The translations under genes and the position numbers were made by a program. The notes beneath the pieces are model-generated. The model was not told the origin of the DNA, made no database searches, and worked only from the letters and a program-made list of their open reading frames with translations. From contig NZ_MSPW01000002.1 in NCBI RefSeq assembly GCF_001955655.1, forward strand, positions 434,001-498,000: DNA of 64,000 bases, in the 5' to 3' direction. Shown piece by piece: positions 8,612 to 17,767 of this stretch. This DNA comes from Viridibacillus arenosi. Its GTDB lineage: Bacteria > Bacillota > Bacilli > Bacillales_A > Planococcaceae. The number at the start of each line of letters is the position of its first letter. The first letter of the stretch is position 1.

Positions 8612-8872
8612 TTATCTTTCACATGCAATGCCATCTTTATCGCGGTCTTTGGATTTATTGGCTGCGTAAAGTTTAGCAGATACTTTAGGTTTATATTTAG
8701 TTTTACCGCCTTTATTTTTCACTTTACTATTTTTGGCGATGCCACCCTTGTATGTTTTGTTAAGTTCAGTACAGTTTTTAAATGTTTTAGCAGCGGCGTC
8801 TGTTTCTAACGGGGGAACAGATAACCCGAGTAGTAATGTTGATGCGAATGTTGCAAAAATGATTTTTTTCAT
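8612..8872 (-). CDS. secreted Excalibur-domain protein
   Basis: 86 residues. A signal peptide (MKKIIFATFASTLLLGLSV, cleavage probably after TDAAA) is followed by a compact excalibur domain: KTFKNCTELNKTY at its start and the EF-hand-like loop DRDKDGIACER at its end, with two cysteines likely disulfide-bonded. Excalibur domains bind calcium in extracellular nucleases and surface proteins; here the domain stands alone, so the biological role is unknown. Convergent with zur. Confidence 0.85.
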   Translation of the reverse strand: MKKIIFATFASTLLLGLSVPPLETDAAAKTFKNCTELNKTYKGGIAKNSKVKNKGGKTKYKPKVSAKLYAANKSKDRDKDGIACER

Positions 8873-9030
8873 TGCAGTACCTCCATAGTGTAAATGTTGT
8901 AAATATAACAGTACTTACCTTATCATATATTTTCTTAGAATAACTAAAAAATTATTAAGACTTAAAAATAGTGAGACGGGTAGAAGTGTATTATAGTGGT
9001 ATATATGACTGAATGAACGGGTGATTGAAG

Positions 9031-9402
9031 ATGAAAAAAAGTAGGGTTTTAGTATTAGTTACGTCTGTTTTAGGTTTAGCAATTTTCAGCTTTGCTATAT
9101 ATACACTCATTGCTAAAATAACAGATACATCAGCTATTCAAATTGACGAAGTGGAAGTATTTGATGGACAAACTTTGCATATAAAAGGAGACTTTACAGG
9201 TAGCAATCAAAAGTATGCTGGTTATACTTTTGATATTATTGAAGATAAATTTTATTTAAGAATGAAAACTGTACTGTTAGGTGGTAAAGCGGGTGGTTTT
9301 GATTTTGAAATAAAAGATTCAAATTTAGCGAATGTAAAAGCCGTTTATTTGCAAGGAGAAAGCAAGCAGGATCAAGTATTACTTTGGACTCCAAAAGAGT
9401 AA
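9031..9402 (+). CDS. membrane-anchored hypothetical protein
   Basis: 123 residues from ATG 9031 (GGGTGA 6 nt upstream; TTG two codons earlier is the alternative). One N-terminal membrane segment (about residues 5-28) and a predicted extracytoplasmic beta-rich domain of about 95 residues rich in hydrophobic/charged alternation (DEVEVFDGQTLHIKGDF). No family recognised. Monocistronic, no partner gene evident. Confidence 0.6.
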   Translation: MKKSRVLVLVTSVLGLAIFSFAIYTLIAKITDTSAIQIDEVEVFDGQTLHIKGDFTGSNQKYAGYTFDIIEDKFYLRMKTVLLGGKAGGFDFEIKDSNLANVKAVYLQGESKQDQVLLWTPKE

Positions 9403-9508
9403 AGTGGATAGTTGAAAATTTTTTTATAGGTACATACTAGTTAATGAGGCAAATGAAAATTAGAAAGTAAAAGGTTTATAAATTTAAGGATGAGGGTGCA
9501 GAGGTTCA

Positions 9509-9820
9509 ATGAGTTGTAATTGTGGGTCAGATATTCCAAATATATTAATTGTTGAAGCGGATTATGCTGATCCTATTTGGTGTGGAGAATGCCGTTTTAA
9601 TCTTGATCTTGATGATTTTAATTTACCAAAAGATTTACTAAATAAATTGTCTAACTGGTCTGAAGATTACGGTGATTGGATTGATTGGGAGACTGATAAG
9701 CGATTTAGTAACGCCAATACATTAATTTCACAACATAATATAGTAGGTTTAAAACTAACAGAAAAGATACGAGTCGAACTTGGCGAAAATTATACAATTA
9801 CATTTTCACCTACAAAATAA
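9509..9820 (+). CDS. small acidic hypothetical protein with Cys pairs
   Basis: 103 residues, strongly acidic. Cys3, Cys5 at the N-terminus (SCNCGS) and a CGEC pair about residues 25-28 (WCGECRFNLDL) suggest a zinc-binding knuckle; the C-terminus is a beta-rich tail. No signal peptide. I do not recognise the family. Ribosome site is weak (GCAGAGG). Flanked by AT-rich gaps and unrelated neighbours. Confidence 0.5.
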   Translation: MSCNCGSDIPNILIVEADYADPIWCGECRFNLDLDDFNLPKDLLNKLSNWSEDYGDWIDWETDKRFSNANTLISQHNIVGLKLTEKIRVELGENYTITFSPTK

Positions 9821-10025
9821 TGTGTGCACTTTACTACAATCTGTTGAGATTTGTAAAGAAACGTATAATTTCATTACTTTTTTTCTTTTGAACTTTAAAC
9901 AATGATCCCAAATACTAGTTATCTACCACTATAATTCGGATAGAAAGTAGGGAAATACCCACTAGATTCATTGTGGTAAGATGTAATTGAGAGTATAAAC
10001 AGTTAGTATTTAAAGGGGTATTTAG

Positions 10026-10928
10026 ATGAACAAACGAAAAAAGCAAGTCATTGAAAAAACTCATGAATTATTTATAGAAAAGGGTTATCATTCTACATCG
10101 ATACAAGATATTCTAAATCACTGTGGTATTTCTAAAGGGTCATTTTATAATTACTTTCCTTCTAAGGCAGATCTTTTTAAATCTGTGTTTAAATTAATGT
10201 TAGATGAGCTGAAAGAAGAAAGAGATAAATTAATGATAGGAAAAGATATCTCAGATGTGAATGTATTTATAGAACAAGTGAGTTTAATGATTAGGGAAAA
10301 TCGAAAAAATAAATTACAACAGCTTTTAGATGATGTGATTGTTTCTAGTGATCAAGATTTAATTAAATTCATCAAGAATTTTAAATTTATGTTTTTACAG
10401 TGGGTACATGGTCGTTTTCTAAATATACTTCCAAATGATAAACAACCATATTCATTTGATTGTGCCGTTATTTTCATAGGTATTTTACAAAGTTTTCTTC
10501 AAACGACCAAAGTTCTACATGAAAGCATTACAGATCAGCAGATTGCCAAGTACTGTACAGATCGTATAATAAATATTATAGAAGATGTTAGTAAAGAAGG
10601 GGTTAGGATTTTCACCTCTGAACATGTAAATAAACTTTTCCCACAGCCGAATAACGACGATTTCTTTGATAATGAATTGTCGTTTACAACGCTTACTTTA
10701 AGAAGAGAAATTGAAAATGTGTTTGATCATGATGTACACAGAAGGGATACTTATATAAAGCTTCTTTATTTTATCCAACAAGAATTATTGAATAAGGAAG
10801 AACCAAGAGCATTTCTAATTGAAAGCGCATTTTCTACATTAAATAATTGTACTGAATTGAATTCGTCTTCGCATTTTAAGAATTACTATACACTATTAAC
10901 AAAAATGGATTACAAAACAATTGAATAA
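10026..10928 (+). CDS. TetR/AcrR family transcriptional regulator
   Basis: 300 residues. The N-terminal helix-turn-helix is clear: KTHELFIEKGYHSTSIQDI then CGISKGSFYNYFPSKADLF (residues about 10-55). The remaining 240 residues are longer than the usual TetR ligand domain (about 150), with an extra C-terminal helical part. No adjacent efflux or enzyme gene on the same strand shows its target. AAAGGGG precedes the ATG. Ends at a bidirectional terminator shared with the convergent membrane gene. Confidence 0.85.
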   Translation: MNKRKKQVIEKTHELFIEKGYHSTSIQDILNHCGISKGSFYNYFPSKADLFKSVFKLMLDELKEERDKLMIGKDISDVNVFIEQVSLMIRENRKNKLQQLLDDVIVSSDQDLIKFIKNFKFMFLQWVHGRFLNILPNDKQPYSFDCAVIFIGILQSFLQTTKVLHESITDQQIAKYCTDRIINIIEDVSKEGVRIFTSEHVNKLFPQPNNDDFFDNELSFTTLTLRREIENVFDHDVHRRDTYIKLLYFIQQELLNKEEPRAFLIESAFSTLNNCTELNSSSHFKNYYTLLTKMDYKTIE

Positions 10929-10930
10929 AA

Positions 10931-10968
10931 AATAAGGTAGTAAAAGCATCTGCTCTTACTACCTTATT
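10931..10968. terminator. bidirectional terminator
   Basis: Long stem AATAAGGTAGTAAAAGCA / TGCTCTTACTACCTTATT (10931-10948 with 10951-10968, one mismatch) between convergent genes; A-run on the left and T-rich right side. Confidence 0.75.
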
Positions 10969-11179
10969 TAATGTCAAAATACCAAAGTATCCAAACGATT
11001 ATGAAACAAATTACGCCAACAGCTAAACTATATGTACTTATTTTCATCCTTAGAGCACGATCTTCGGGTGTAATGTTTTGAACGGTTCGTCGGTCTCTTT
11101 CGCCCGTTTGCCATGCACCTATAACTAGGCCAGCAATGAGAACCGCTATAACACTAATAGTGAAAAAGATGTTAATCAT
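10964..11179 (-). CDS. small two-helix membrane protein
   Basis: 71 residues from the internal ATG (MINIFF), which has GGAGAGG about 9 nt upstream; the frame can be extended six codons but without a ribosome site. Two hydrophobic helices (residues about 3-23 and 46-66) separated by a basic cytoplasmic loop (GERDRRTVQNITPEDRALRMK). No family recognised. The stop codon lies inside the bidirectional terminator. Confidence 0.6.
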   Translation of the reverse strand: MINIFFTISVIAVLIAGLVIGAWQTGERDRRTVQNITPEDRALRMKISTYSLAVGVICFIIVWILWYFDIK

Positions 11180-11342
11180 TAAATCATTCCTCTCCATAAC
11201 TTAGTATATGAAACTTATAGAAGAGTTGTTTAAATATTTTAGAATTATTATCTTTTCTCTATTTACAATACAATAAAGTGTAGTTACTATTAAAGTAGTA
11301 ACGTTATTTATCTTGTAGTTGAAAGTTAGGGAGATGGTTTGC

Positions 11343-12113
11343 ATGATGGATTTGGACTTGTATACACTTTTATTGTTAGTTGCATTTGGTTTTTTAGCAG
11401 CATTTATTGATTCGGTTGTTGGTGGAGGCGGTTTGATTTCTATTCCTGCTTTAATGTTTACTGGCTTATCACCGTCTACAGCGATTGCGACGAATAAGCT
11501 AGCAGGGTCTATGGGGTCCCTTACTAGTACTATTTCATTTTTTCGTTCTGGAAACATCGATTTTAAAATAGTCGGTAAATACTTCCCACTTGTGTTCTTT
11601 GGTTCGATGTTAGGTGCATGGTTTGTACACTTTATATCGCCAGAAGTACTGAAGCCACTTGTGCTAATACTTTTAATTGCAGTAGCGACATATACCATCT
11701 TCAAAAAAAACTGGGGTCAAAAGTCGACTTATGTGAAATTAGATAAGAAGAAGGCGCTAATATTTATAGCTGTAATGACAATAATCGGTTTTTACGATGG
11801 CTTTTTAGGACCCGGGACTGGTTCGTTTTTTATCTTTGCATTTTTAATGATTGGTTTTGATTTTTTACAAGCTGCGGGAAGTGCGAAGTTTTTGAATTTT
11901 GCTAGTAATATTGCTGCACTTATAATGTTCTTATTTCTCGGAGCTGTTAATTTTTCTTATGGTATTCCAATGGGGCTTGCAATGATTGTTGGAGCAATTG
12001 TTGGTTCGAAATTTGCTATTAAAAAGGGTGCGAGTTATGTACGTGTATTATTCATTTTTGTTACAGTTATTCTAATCCTTAAAAACGTACTAGATTACTT
12101 ACATATCTTATAA
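11343..12113 (+). CDS. TSUP (TauE/SafE) family membrane transporter
   Basis: 256 residues, about eight membrane helices in two repeats. The repeat signature is visible as FIDSVVGGGGLISIPAL near the N-terminus and FYDGFLGPGTGSFF after the midpoint. The family exports or imports small organosulfur or sulfite anions, sometimes other substrates; the substrate here is unknown. The start ATG 11343 has AGGGAG about 8 nt upstream. Divergent from the small membrane gene, convergent with the TrmB-type regulator. Confidence 0.85.
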   Translation: MMDLDLYTLLLLVAFGFLAAFIDSVVGGGGLISIPALMFTGLSPSTAIATNKLAGSMGSLTSTISFFRSGNIDFKIVGKYFPLVFFGSMLGAWFVHFISPEVLKPLVLILLIAVATYTIFKKNWGQKSTYVKLDKKKALIFIAVMTIIGFYDGFLGPGTGSFFIFAFLMIGFDFLQAAGSAKFLNFASNIAALIMFLFLGAVNFSYGIPMGLAMIVGAIVGSKFAIKKGASYVRVLFIFVTVILILKNVLDYLHIL

Positions 12114-12114
12114 A

Positions 12115-12152
12115 AAAATGACCTTCGCAAAATAAAAAGCGAAGGTCATTTT
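12115..12152. terminator. bidirectional terminator between TSUP and TrmB genes
   Basis: Perfect 14-bp stem AAAATGACCTTCGC / GCGAAGGTCATTTT (12115-12128 with 12139-12152), A-run before and T-run after, located between convergent genes. Confidence 0.85.
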
Positions 12153-12156
12153 CTGT

Positions 12157-12939
12157 TTACATTGAAAAAAAATCATCTCTCTCAGTTGCAATCCATTTTT
12201 CTACTGTATCGTTTTGTTTTTTGACTAATCGATTGACTAGAATATCATGCCATATATAGTTTTCTAACAAATAAATATGGACTGGATCGTCGGTATAAAA
12301 AGCAGTCTCTCTTTCTAAAATGGAGGGGCCGTAAATCAACTCTTTACTATCAATGGACAAGATAAACCATTTTTGATGACCGATATTTTCAGTATATGAA
12401 GTTGTGCGGTGATGATCTAAACCTTGTAATGGCTGTTCAATTTCAAAGACGATACCTTTTAGTCTACAGTACTCTGAAGTTACTTTTAAATCAGCTAGTA
12501 GTTCGTCATACATATCTCCCCAAAATGAAATCACCACTTTTTTCTCCGCTTTTTTCAATAAAGTACGACAGAAGGAAAGAATATGTTCGGCACCTTTTAA
12601 TGTTGCTACACGATTATCCGGTGTCAGTTCTGTTTTTTCAAGTTCTTTTAACGACTTGCTAATGGACTCAAAATTAGAGCGCCAATTCGACTGCATCGAT
12701 TCTAAAAAAACATCAACAGGGAGCGGAGAATATTGCGCAGCTTCATTTATTTCTTCTTTCAAGACAAGCCCTTGTTTTTCAAGTCCGTTTAAAATTTCAT
12801 ATATGCGTGCACGTGGTATGCCTGAGTCCTTACTTACTTGATAAGCACTGGCAGAGCCAAGTCGCACTAATGCCAAATATGCTTTGGCTTCATATTGATT
12901 AAAGCCAAGCGATTGCATTTTTTGTATAATGTCTTGCAC
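12157..12939 (-). CDS. TrmB family transcriptional regulator
   Basis: 260 residues. The N-terminal winged helix shows the TrmB signature LGFNQYEAKAYLALVRLG and SGIPRARIYEILNGLEKQG (residues about 10-60), followed by a short coiled coil and a phospholipase-D-like effector domain (GAEHILSFCRTLLKKAEKKVVISFWGD) that in this family senses sugars or related effectors. The regulated gene is not evident; autoregulation or control of the TSUP transporter is possible but unsupported. Confidence 0.85.
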   Translation of the reverse strand: MQDIIQKMQSLGFNQYEAKAYLALVRLGSASAYQVSKDSGIPRARIYEILNGLEKQGLVLKEEINEAAQYSPLPVDVFLESMQSNWRSNFESISKSLKELEKTELTPDNRVATLKGAEHILSFCRTLLKKAEKKVVISFWGDMYDELLADLKVTSEYCRLKGIVFEIEQPLQGLDHHRTTSYTENIGHQKWFILSIDSKELIYGPSILERETAFYTDDPVHIYLLENYIWHDILVNRLVKKQNDTVEKWIATERDDFFSM

Positions 12940-13398
12940 AAGACCACCTCAGTACATTTGTCATTCTGTTACTATCATATCAAATAGTCCGTAGACTTGC
13001 TTGCACTAACATGAATAGGTGGTTTTACAATGGAGGGGATGTACAGTTGAACTATCGTCCACAACTAGATAGCTCTCTTTCTATAGATAACATCGAAGAA
13101 AAATAATAAGTCGTCTAAATGCTAATTACCTTGCCATTCAAGAAAAAAGTAAATCTGTCATTGTAATTAGTAAATATAAAACAAAATGAATGCAGGTTGG
13201 TTTAGCATAAATTAAAAATCACGAATAAAGAATTAAAATAGCCTGTTTTGATTCTTTTTCCGGAATACTTCGACATGGATAAAATATAATAGGGAATGGG
13301 GACTTTCTGTAATGTCCTTCTTTTTATTTATCCGATATAAGAATTGAAGATAATGTACATTGACTGTAGACTTATAAAGTAGAGGATGTGATGATGAC
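12940..13398. other. 459-nt intergenic region, TrmB to transglutaminase
   Basis: AT-rich divergent spacer. Near 13030-13105 a GGAGGGG is followed by TTG and 18 sense codons (MNYRPQLDSSLSIDNIEE) before TAA; this may be a tiny peptide or the N-terminus of a lost gene. No hairpin, RNA gene or clear promoter pair stands out. Confidence 0.4.
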
Positions 13399-14634
13399 TT
13401 GAGAAAGGTAAATTGGTACCTATCGATTTTCAGTTTAATATTGATATTGGCCTTAACAAGTAGTAGTGATAGGGTCTTGGAAGTATCAGCTGCGAAAGAT
13501 GCTGTCACTGTTTCCTCTGTTAAAGGTCTTAAAACGGCCGTATCTAGAGCTATGCATAATTATGAAGGGAAGTTAATCATCTCTTATAAGGGCAATATTA
13601 CGCCAAAAATGGAACAAATAAATAGAGTCGTGGAGCAACTCTTAGCAGATGATGATTATCTCGCAGGTAGTTTTAAAGAGAGTAATATTCATTATCAATA
13701 TAATTCAAGTTCAGCTATTATAAATTATACGTTTTCTTATCATACGTCGAAGAGTCAAGAGCAATATGTAGATGCACAAGTAAAACGTTTCATAAATGAA
13801 GAGATATCTGAAAAGATGAGTGATTTTGACAAAGTAAAAGCGATTAATAATTATATCGTATTAAATACAAAGTACGGGGCGGATACAAAATCAAGCGCCC
13901 ACTCAGCCTATGCAGTTTTTAAAGAAGGTAAAGCAGTTTGCCAAGGCTATACATTAGCGGCTTATAAATTATATCAAGCAGCAGGGATTGATGTGAGATA
14001 TGTTGTAGGATATGTTGATCAAGTTGCGCATTCATGGAATCTAGTGAAAGTAGATGGCAAGTGGTATCATGTCGATTCTACTTTTAATGACCCAACACCA
14101 GATCGTGCAGGTAAAGTAAGTAGTAAATATTTCTTGTTATCTGATTCAGCACTAGCAGAAGATCATAGATGGGTGACAAAAGATTATCAAAAGGCTTCTG
14201 ATACAACATATAACTTTATAAGAGATACCGAAGATTTTGTGAAGTCTGGAGACGAGGTTTTCTATACAAAAGCAGATGGTAGTAGGGGTATTCATAAAAG
14301 AGATACAAAGTTAGGAACTGAAAAGAAAGTAACAAATACAAACGCAAAGTACTTAGTAAAAGCTGGAGATTGGTTGTATTTTAGTAACAAAGATAAAAAT
14401 GGTTATTTAAATAGAATTCATATGGATGGTTCAAACCAGATGAAGATAAATGAGCAAGAGTCGAGTGATTTAAAAGTACTTGATCAAATACTCTATTTTA
14501 ATGGTGATGGGAAAGAGCAAACACTTAATTTAGAGGGAATTGTAAAAGGAGAGCAAAAAAAGGATTACGACAATCTATTTTCTTATATTGAACATTTTTT
14601 CTTTCAACTATTTCCTGGGAAATTCCGCGAATAA
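13399..14634 (+). CDS. secreted transglutaminase-like protein with DUF5050-type tail
   Basis: 411 residues. N-terminal signal/anchor (residues about 5-31, to VSAA), a helical linker, then a transglutaminase-like core with the catalytic triad visible as Cys181 (GKAVCQGYT), His211 (AHSWNLV) and Asp226 (YHVDSTF), and a C-terminal beta-propeller-like DUF5050-type region (YFSNKDKNGYLNRIHMDGS). Such proteins are cell-surface or secreted and may cross-link or cleave peptides. The frame only permits a TTG start at 13399, with GAGG 13 nt upstream, so initiation is likely weak. Confidence 0.82.
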   Translation: MRKVNWYLSIFSLILILALTSSSDRVLEVSAAKDAVTVSSVKGLKTAVSRAMHNYEGKLIISYKGNITPKMEQINRVVEQLLADDDYLAGSFKESNIHYQYNSSSAIINYTFSYHTSKSQEQYVDAQVKRFINEEISEKMSDFDKVKAINNYIVLNTKYGADTKSSAHSAYAVFKEGKAVCQGYTLAAYKLYQAAGIDVRYVVGYVDQVAHSWNLVKVDGKWYHVDSTFNDPTPDRAGKVSSKYFLLSDSALAEDHRWVTKDYQKASDTTYNFIRDTEDFVKSGDEVFYTKADGSRGIHKRDTKLGTEKKVTNTNAKYLVKAGDWLYFSNKDKNGYLNRIHMDGSNQMKINEQESSDLKVLDQILYFNGDGKEQTLNLEGIVKGEQKKDYDNLFSYIEHFFFQLFPGKFRE

Positions 14635-14664
14635 TACGAAATAGTAAGAGAAATAATAAAAAAA

Positions 14665-14702
14665 GGGAGATTTCTTAATCGACAGCAGGTTAAGAAATCC
14701 CC
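14665..14702 (+). terminator. terminator after transglutaminase gene
   Basis: Stem GGGAGATTTCTTAA / TTAAGAAATCCCC (14665-14678 with 14690-14702) followed by TTATTTATTT. It also insulates the downstream ter promoter. Confidence 0.7.
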
Positions 14703-14734
14703 TTATTTATTTGTCTATGATTTGAAAAAAAAAA

Positions 14735-14760
14735 TGAAACCATTTAAAGTTATAATCGTA
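14735..14760 (+). promoter_or_regulatory. ECF-sigma (SigW-like) promoter of the ter cluster
   Basis: TGAAAC (14735-14740), spacer of exactly 16 nt, CGTA (14757-14760). This is the SigW-type consensus, and the B. subtilis yceC-yceH ter operon is known to be under ECF sigma control. It lies about 260 nt before the first TerD start. Confidence 0.75.
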
Positions 14761-15019
14761 TATAGTATTAAGCGTATAAGCTAATTGCTATAAGGCGTAA
14801 TTCTTTACATAACAAGGTGAATTTGTGGCAGAAGCAATAGCCCAATAATAAATCTATTACTGGGGATACAATTTAATTTGATTCAAAGAAAATATTACTA
14901 ATATTCTTAATATTTGTTATATAATAACAAATGATAAGGGGTTTATATTCTATGATGATTTTCTTTTCAAATTAAGGCTGAAATATGTGAGGATTTTTAA
15001 AAATAAGGAGTGAATGACT
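14761..15019 (+). other. long 5' leader of the ter cluster
   Basis: About 250 nt without a gene. It holds a hairpin CCCAATAATA / TATTACTGGG (14841-14850 with 14855-14864) and a palindrome ATTTGTTAT-ATA-ATAACAAAT around 14912-14932 that includes TATAAT, which could be a second -10 or an operator. No known riboswitch was recognised. Confidence 0.45.
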
Positions 15020-15634
15020 ATGGGCATTAATTTACAAAAAGGTCAAAGAGTCGATTTAACAAAGGGTAAAGCGGATTTAAATCGCGTAATGGTTGGTTTA
15101 GGTTGGGACCCAGTTAGCCAAGGGAAAAGCGGCGGTCTATTAGGTGGACTATTTGGTGGTGGCGGGGGTAACGGTAGTAATGTTGACTGTGACGCCTCAG
15201 TATTAATGCTAAAAGACGGTCATTTAAAAGATGGTCAAGATGTCGTTTATTTCGGCAAGTTAAAAAGCAAATGTGGATCTGTTCAACACTCTGGAGATAA
15301 TTTAACAGGTGATGGAGACGGTGATGATGAAGTTATTACAATCGATTTGAAATCTGTGCCAGCAGATTACGATAAACTTGTATTTGTTGTTAATATTTAC
15401 GATTGTGTAAAACGTAAGCAACATTTCGGTATGATACAAAATGCATATATTCGTGTATTTGAACCTAATACTGGGAATGAATTGATTCGTTATAATTTAT
15501 CTGATAACTATGCTGATTTAACAACGTTAGTAACTGGTGAAATTTATCGCCATAATGGTGAGTGGAAATTTGGTGCTATTGGTGATGGTACAACTGATGC
15601 TAAATTAGGCGAAGTTTGTACTAGATTTCAGTAA
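15020..15634 (+). CDS. terD: TerD family protein with glycine-rich insertion
   Basis: 204 residues from ATG 15020 (AAGGAG 9 nt upstream; an ATG two codons earlier is too close). TerD beta-sandwich with QKGQRVDLTKG at the start and [15 protein letters not shown] calcium-binding stretch. It differs from the two following paralogues: a Gly/Ser-rich insertion (LLGGLFGGGGGNGSN, about residues 39-55) replaces the usual region before the first calcium site, which reads NVDCDASVLML instead of [11 protein letters not shown], and it has extra cysteines. Probably the YceC-type paralogue. TerD proteins bind calcium and act in tellurite, oxidative, phage and envelope stress responses. Confidence 0.88.
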   Translation: MGINLQKGQRVDLTKGKADLNRVMVGLGWDPVSQGKSGGLLGGLFGGGGGNGSNVDCDASVLMLKDGHLKDGQDVVYFGKLKSKCGSVQHSGDNLTGDGDGDDEVITIDLKSVPADYDKLVFVVNIYDCVKRKQHFGMIQNAYIRVFEPNTGNELIRYNLSDNYADLTTLVTGEIYRHNGEWKFGAIGDGTTDAKLGEVCTRFQ

Positions 15635-15666
15635 TATAAAACATTAAAACTTAGGAGGAATTTCAA

Positions 15667-16251
15667 ATGGCTTCAATTTCATTACAAAAAGGACAAAAAG
15701 TAGATTTAACAAAAACAAACCCTGGTTTAACTAATCTAATCGTTGGATTAGGATGGGATACAAACAAGTATGATGGTGGTGGAGACTTTGACTTAGACTC
15801 TTCAGTGTTTTTATTAGGTGCTAATGGCAAAGTGACTGCTCCAGAAGATTTTGTCTTCTATAATAATACAAAAGGTGCTGGCGGTGCTGTTGAGCATTCT
15901 GGCGATAACTTAACAGGTGCTGGAGATGGCGATGATGAAACGTCGAAAGTAGCATTAAATCAAATCCCAGCATCTATCGAAAGAGTTGCGTTTACAGTTA
16001 CAATTCACGATGCTGAAGCGCGTCGTCAAAATTTTGGTATGGTATCAAATGCATTTATTCGTGTAGTGAATGCTGATACAAAAGAAGAAATCGTACGTTA
16101 TGATTTAGGCGAAGATTTCAGTATAGAAACAGCGGTTGTTGTTGGTGAAATTTATCGTCACGGCGCAGAGTGGAAATTCAATGCGATTGGTGCAGGATAC
16201 CAAGGTGGATTATCAGCACTTTGCAATGATTACGGTTTAGATGTGAACTAA
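15667..16251 (+). CDS. terD: TerD family stress protein
   Basis: 194 residues, canonical Ter[37 protein letters not shown] (first calcium site), [15 protein letters not shown] (second), [14 protein letters not shown], and the C-terminal [11 protein letters not shown]. It starts 33 nt after the previous TerD with AGGAGG upstream, in the middle of a terD-terD-terD-terC run. Closest to YceD/YceE of B. subtilis and TerD/TerE of plasmid ter operons. Confidence 0.93.
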   Translation: MASISLQKGQKVDLTKTNPGLTNLIVGLGWDTNKYDGGGDFDLDSSVFLLGANGKVTAPEDFVFYNNTKGAGGAVEHSGDNLTGAGDGDDETSKVALNQIPASIERVAFTVTIHDAEARRQNFGMVSNAFIRVVNADTKEEIVRYDLGEDFSIETAVVVGEIYRHGAEWKFNAIGAGYQGGLSALCNDYGLDVN

Positions 16252-16286
16252 TCTTCTTTTAATTAAACTTAGAAAGGGTGTCTAGT

Positions 16287-16862
16287 GTGGTTATTCAACT
16301 AAGTAAAGGACAACGAATTGATTTAACAAAAAATGATCCTAGTTTAAAAAACATTGGAATCGGATTAGGCTGGGATGTAAAACAGTTTGATGGCGGACAA
16401 GATTTTGACCTAGATGCATCTGTGTTTTTATTAGATGCATCTGGCAAATGCCGTAACGAACAAGATTTTATCTTTTATAATAACCTAGTTAGTGCAGATC
16501 AATCCGTTACACATACAGGAGATAATCGTACAGGTGCAGGTGATGGTGACGATGAGAAAATACTAGTAGACTTAAGCAAAATCTCACCTCAAATCGATAA
16601 AATCGTAGTAACTGTTACAATTCATGAAGCAGACACTCGTCGCCAAAACTTCGGACAAGTATTAAATGCTTATGTTCGTTTATTAAATGAAGATTCGCAA
16701 AGTGAAGTACTGCGATATGATTTAGGTGAAGACTTCAGTATTGAAACAGCAGTAGTATTCTGTGAATTATACCGTCATAATAATGATTGGAAGTTTGCAG
16801 CAGTAGGTTCAGGATACCAAGGTGGCTTAGGAGCTTTAGTAAACGCATATGGACTACAATAA
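16287..16862 (+). CDS. terD: TerD family stress protein, third paralogue
   Basis: 191 residues from GTG 16287, chosen because AAAGGG lies 8 nt upstream and because it aligns with the starts of its paralogues ([15 protein letters not shown]); a GTG three codons earlier is within the ribosome site. All calcium-site motifs are kept ([26 protein letters not shown]) and the end [12 protein letters not shown] matches the preceding paralogue, indicating tandem duplication followed by divergence. Confidence 0.92.
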   Translation: MVIQLSKGQRIDLTKNDPSLKNIGIGLGWDVKQFDGGQDFDLDASVFLLDASGKCRNEQDFIFYNNLVSADQSVTHTGDNRTGAGDGDDEKILVDLSKISPQIDKIVVTVTIHEADTRRQNFGQVLNAYVRLLNEDSQSEVLRYDLGEDFSIETAVVFCELYRHNNDWKFAAVGSGYQGGLGALVNAYGLQ

Positions 16863-16912
16863 GTTCTGCTAATCGACATACAATTTAATATGTTTTTAAC
16901 GGAGGAAGTCAC

Positions 16913-17665
16913 TTGGAAATAATCAACGAAATATTGGGTACATACGCTCAATTCTTCAACTGGGAAATGTGGGGGGAAGTATTAAAAAGCCCTGAAGCAT
17001 GGGGTTTAATCGGCTCTCTAGTTGTGATGGAGGGTTTATTGTCCGCAGATAATGCACTTGTATTAGCTGTACTAGTAAAGCATTTGCCTCCAGAACAAAG
17101 AAAAAAAGCACTTCTTTATGGAATGTTTGGTGCTTATATTTTCCGATTTTTATTTATAGGAATTGGTGTTTACCTTGTTAAATTCTCACTTGTTAAAGTT
17201 CTAGGTGCCTTGTATTTAGGGTGGATCGTCTATTCTCACTTCAAAAATAAAGGTGGAGAAGATGACGAGGCAAAAGAGTTTAAAAAGGAAAGCTGGACTG
17301 TACGTGTGTTTGGGTTATTCTGGGCAACCGTCATTTCAGTAGAGTTAATGGATATTGCATTCTCTATCGACTCAATTTTAGCTGCTTTTGCGATTTCTGA
17401 CCAAGTATGGGTCCTATTACTAGGCGGTATTCTTGGAATTATAATGATGAGAACGATTGCTGGTGTATTCCTTACATTAATTGAAAAAGTTCCAGAGATG
17501 GAGACGACAGCCTTTGTATTAATCGCTATTATTGCGATTAAAATGTTTGCAGGAGTATTTGGTTTCCACATGGAGAATACAACTTTCTTCCTTATCTTAA
17601 TTGTTGCTTTCTTAGGCACATTCATTGTACATTTCAGAAATAAGAAAAAGCTTGAAAATATGTAA
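16913..17665 (+). CDS. terC: TerC family integral membrane protein
   Basis: 250 residues from TTG 16913 with GGAGG 8 nt upstream. Seven hydrophobic helices; the TerC signature acidic residues in membrane are visible in EGLLSADNALVLA and VELMDIAFSIDSI. TerC/YceF proteins associate with TerD at the membrane; several family members are linked to manganese export and to metalation of exported proteins. Same transcript as the TerD genes; a terminator-like hairpin follows. Confidence 0.92.
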   Translation: MEIINEILGTYAQFFNWEMWGEVLKSPEAWGLIGSLVVMEGLLSADNALVLAVLVKHLPPEQRKKALLYGMFGAYIFRFLFIGIGVYLVKFSLVKVLGALYLGWIVYSHFKNKGGEDDEAKEFKKESWTVRVFGLFWATVISVELMDIAFSIDSILAAFAISDQVWVLLLGGILGIIMMRTIAGVFLTLIEKVPEMETTAFVLIAIIAIKMFAGVFGFHMENTTFFLILIVAFLGTFIVHFRNKKKLENM

Positions 17666-17677
17666 CACTAAGCATGA

Positions 17678-17725
17678 AGGCGTTCTATTAGTCGACTAAT
17701 TTTAGACTCATAGAATGCCTTTTTC
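17678..17725 (+). terminator. hairpin with T-run between terC and the downstream ter genes
   Basis: 11-bp stem AGGCGTTCTAT / ATAGAATGCCT (17678-17688 with 17710-17720) followed by five T. It could end the terD-terC transcript or attenuate read-through into the six following genes. Confidence 0.7.
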
Positions 17726-17767
17726 TATTAATTTGTAAGGCCATTTTAAATCGTTGGAGAGAACAAT

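Noticed and set aside
11201..11704. 167-codon minus-strand ORF opposite the TSUP gene
   Set aside because: The plus-strand frame shows clear TSUP motifs and membrane helices; the opposite frame has no recognisable features.
14761..15019. yybP-ykoY manganese riboswitch in the ter leader
   Set aside because: The family is linked to some TerC genes, but the leader lacks the conserved CUUGGGGAGUAGC-type loops and precedes TerD, not TerC.
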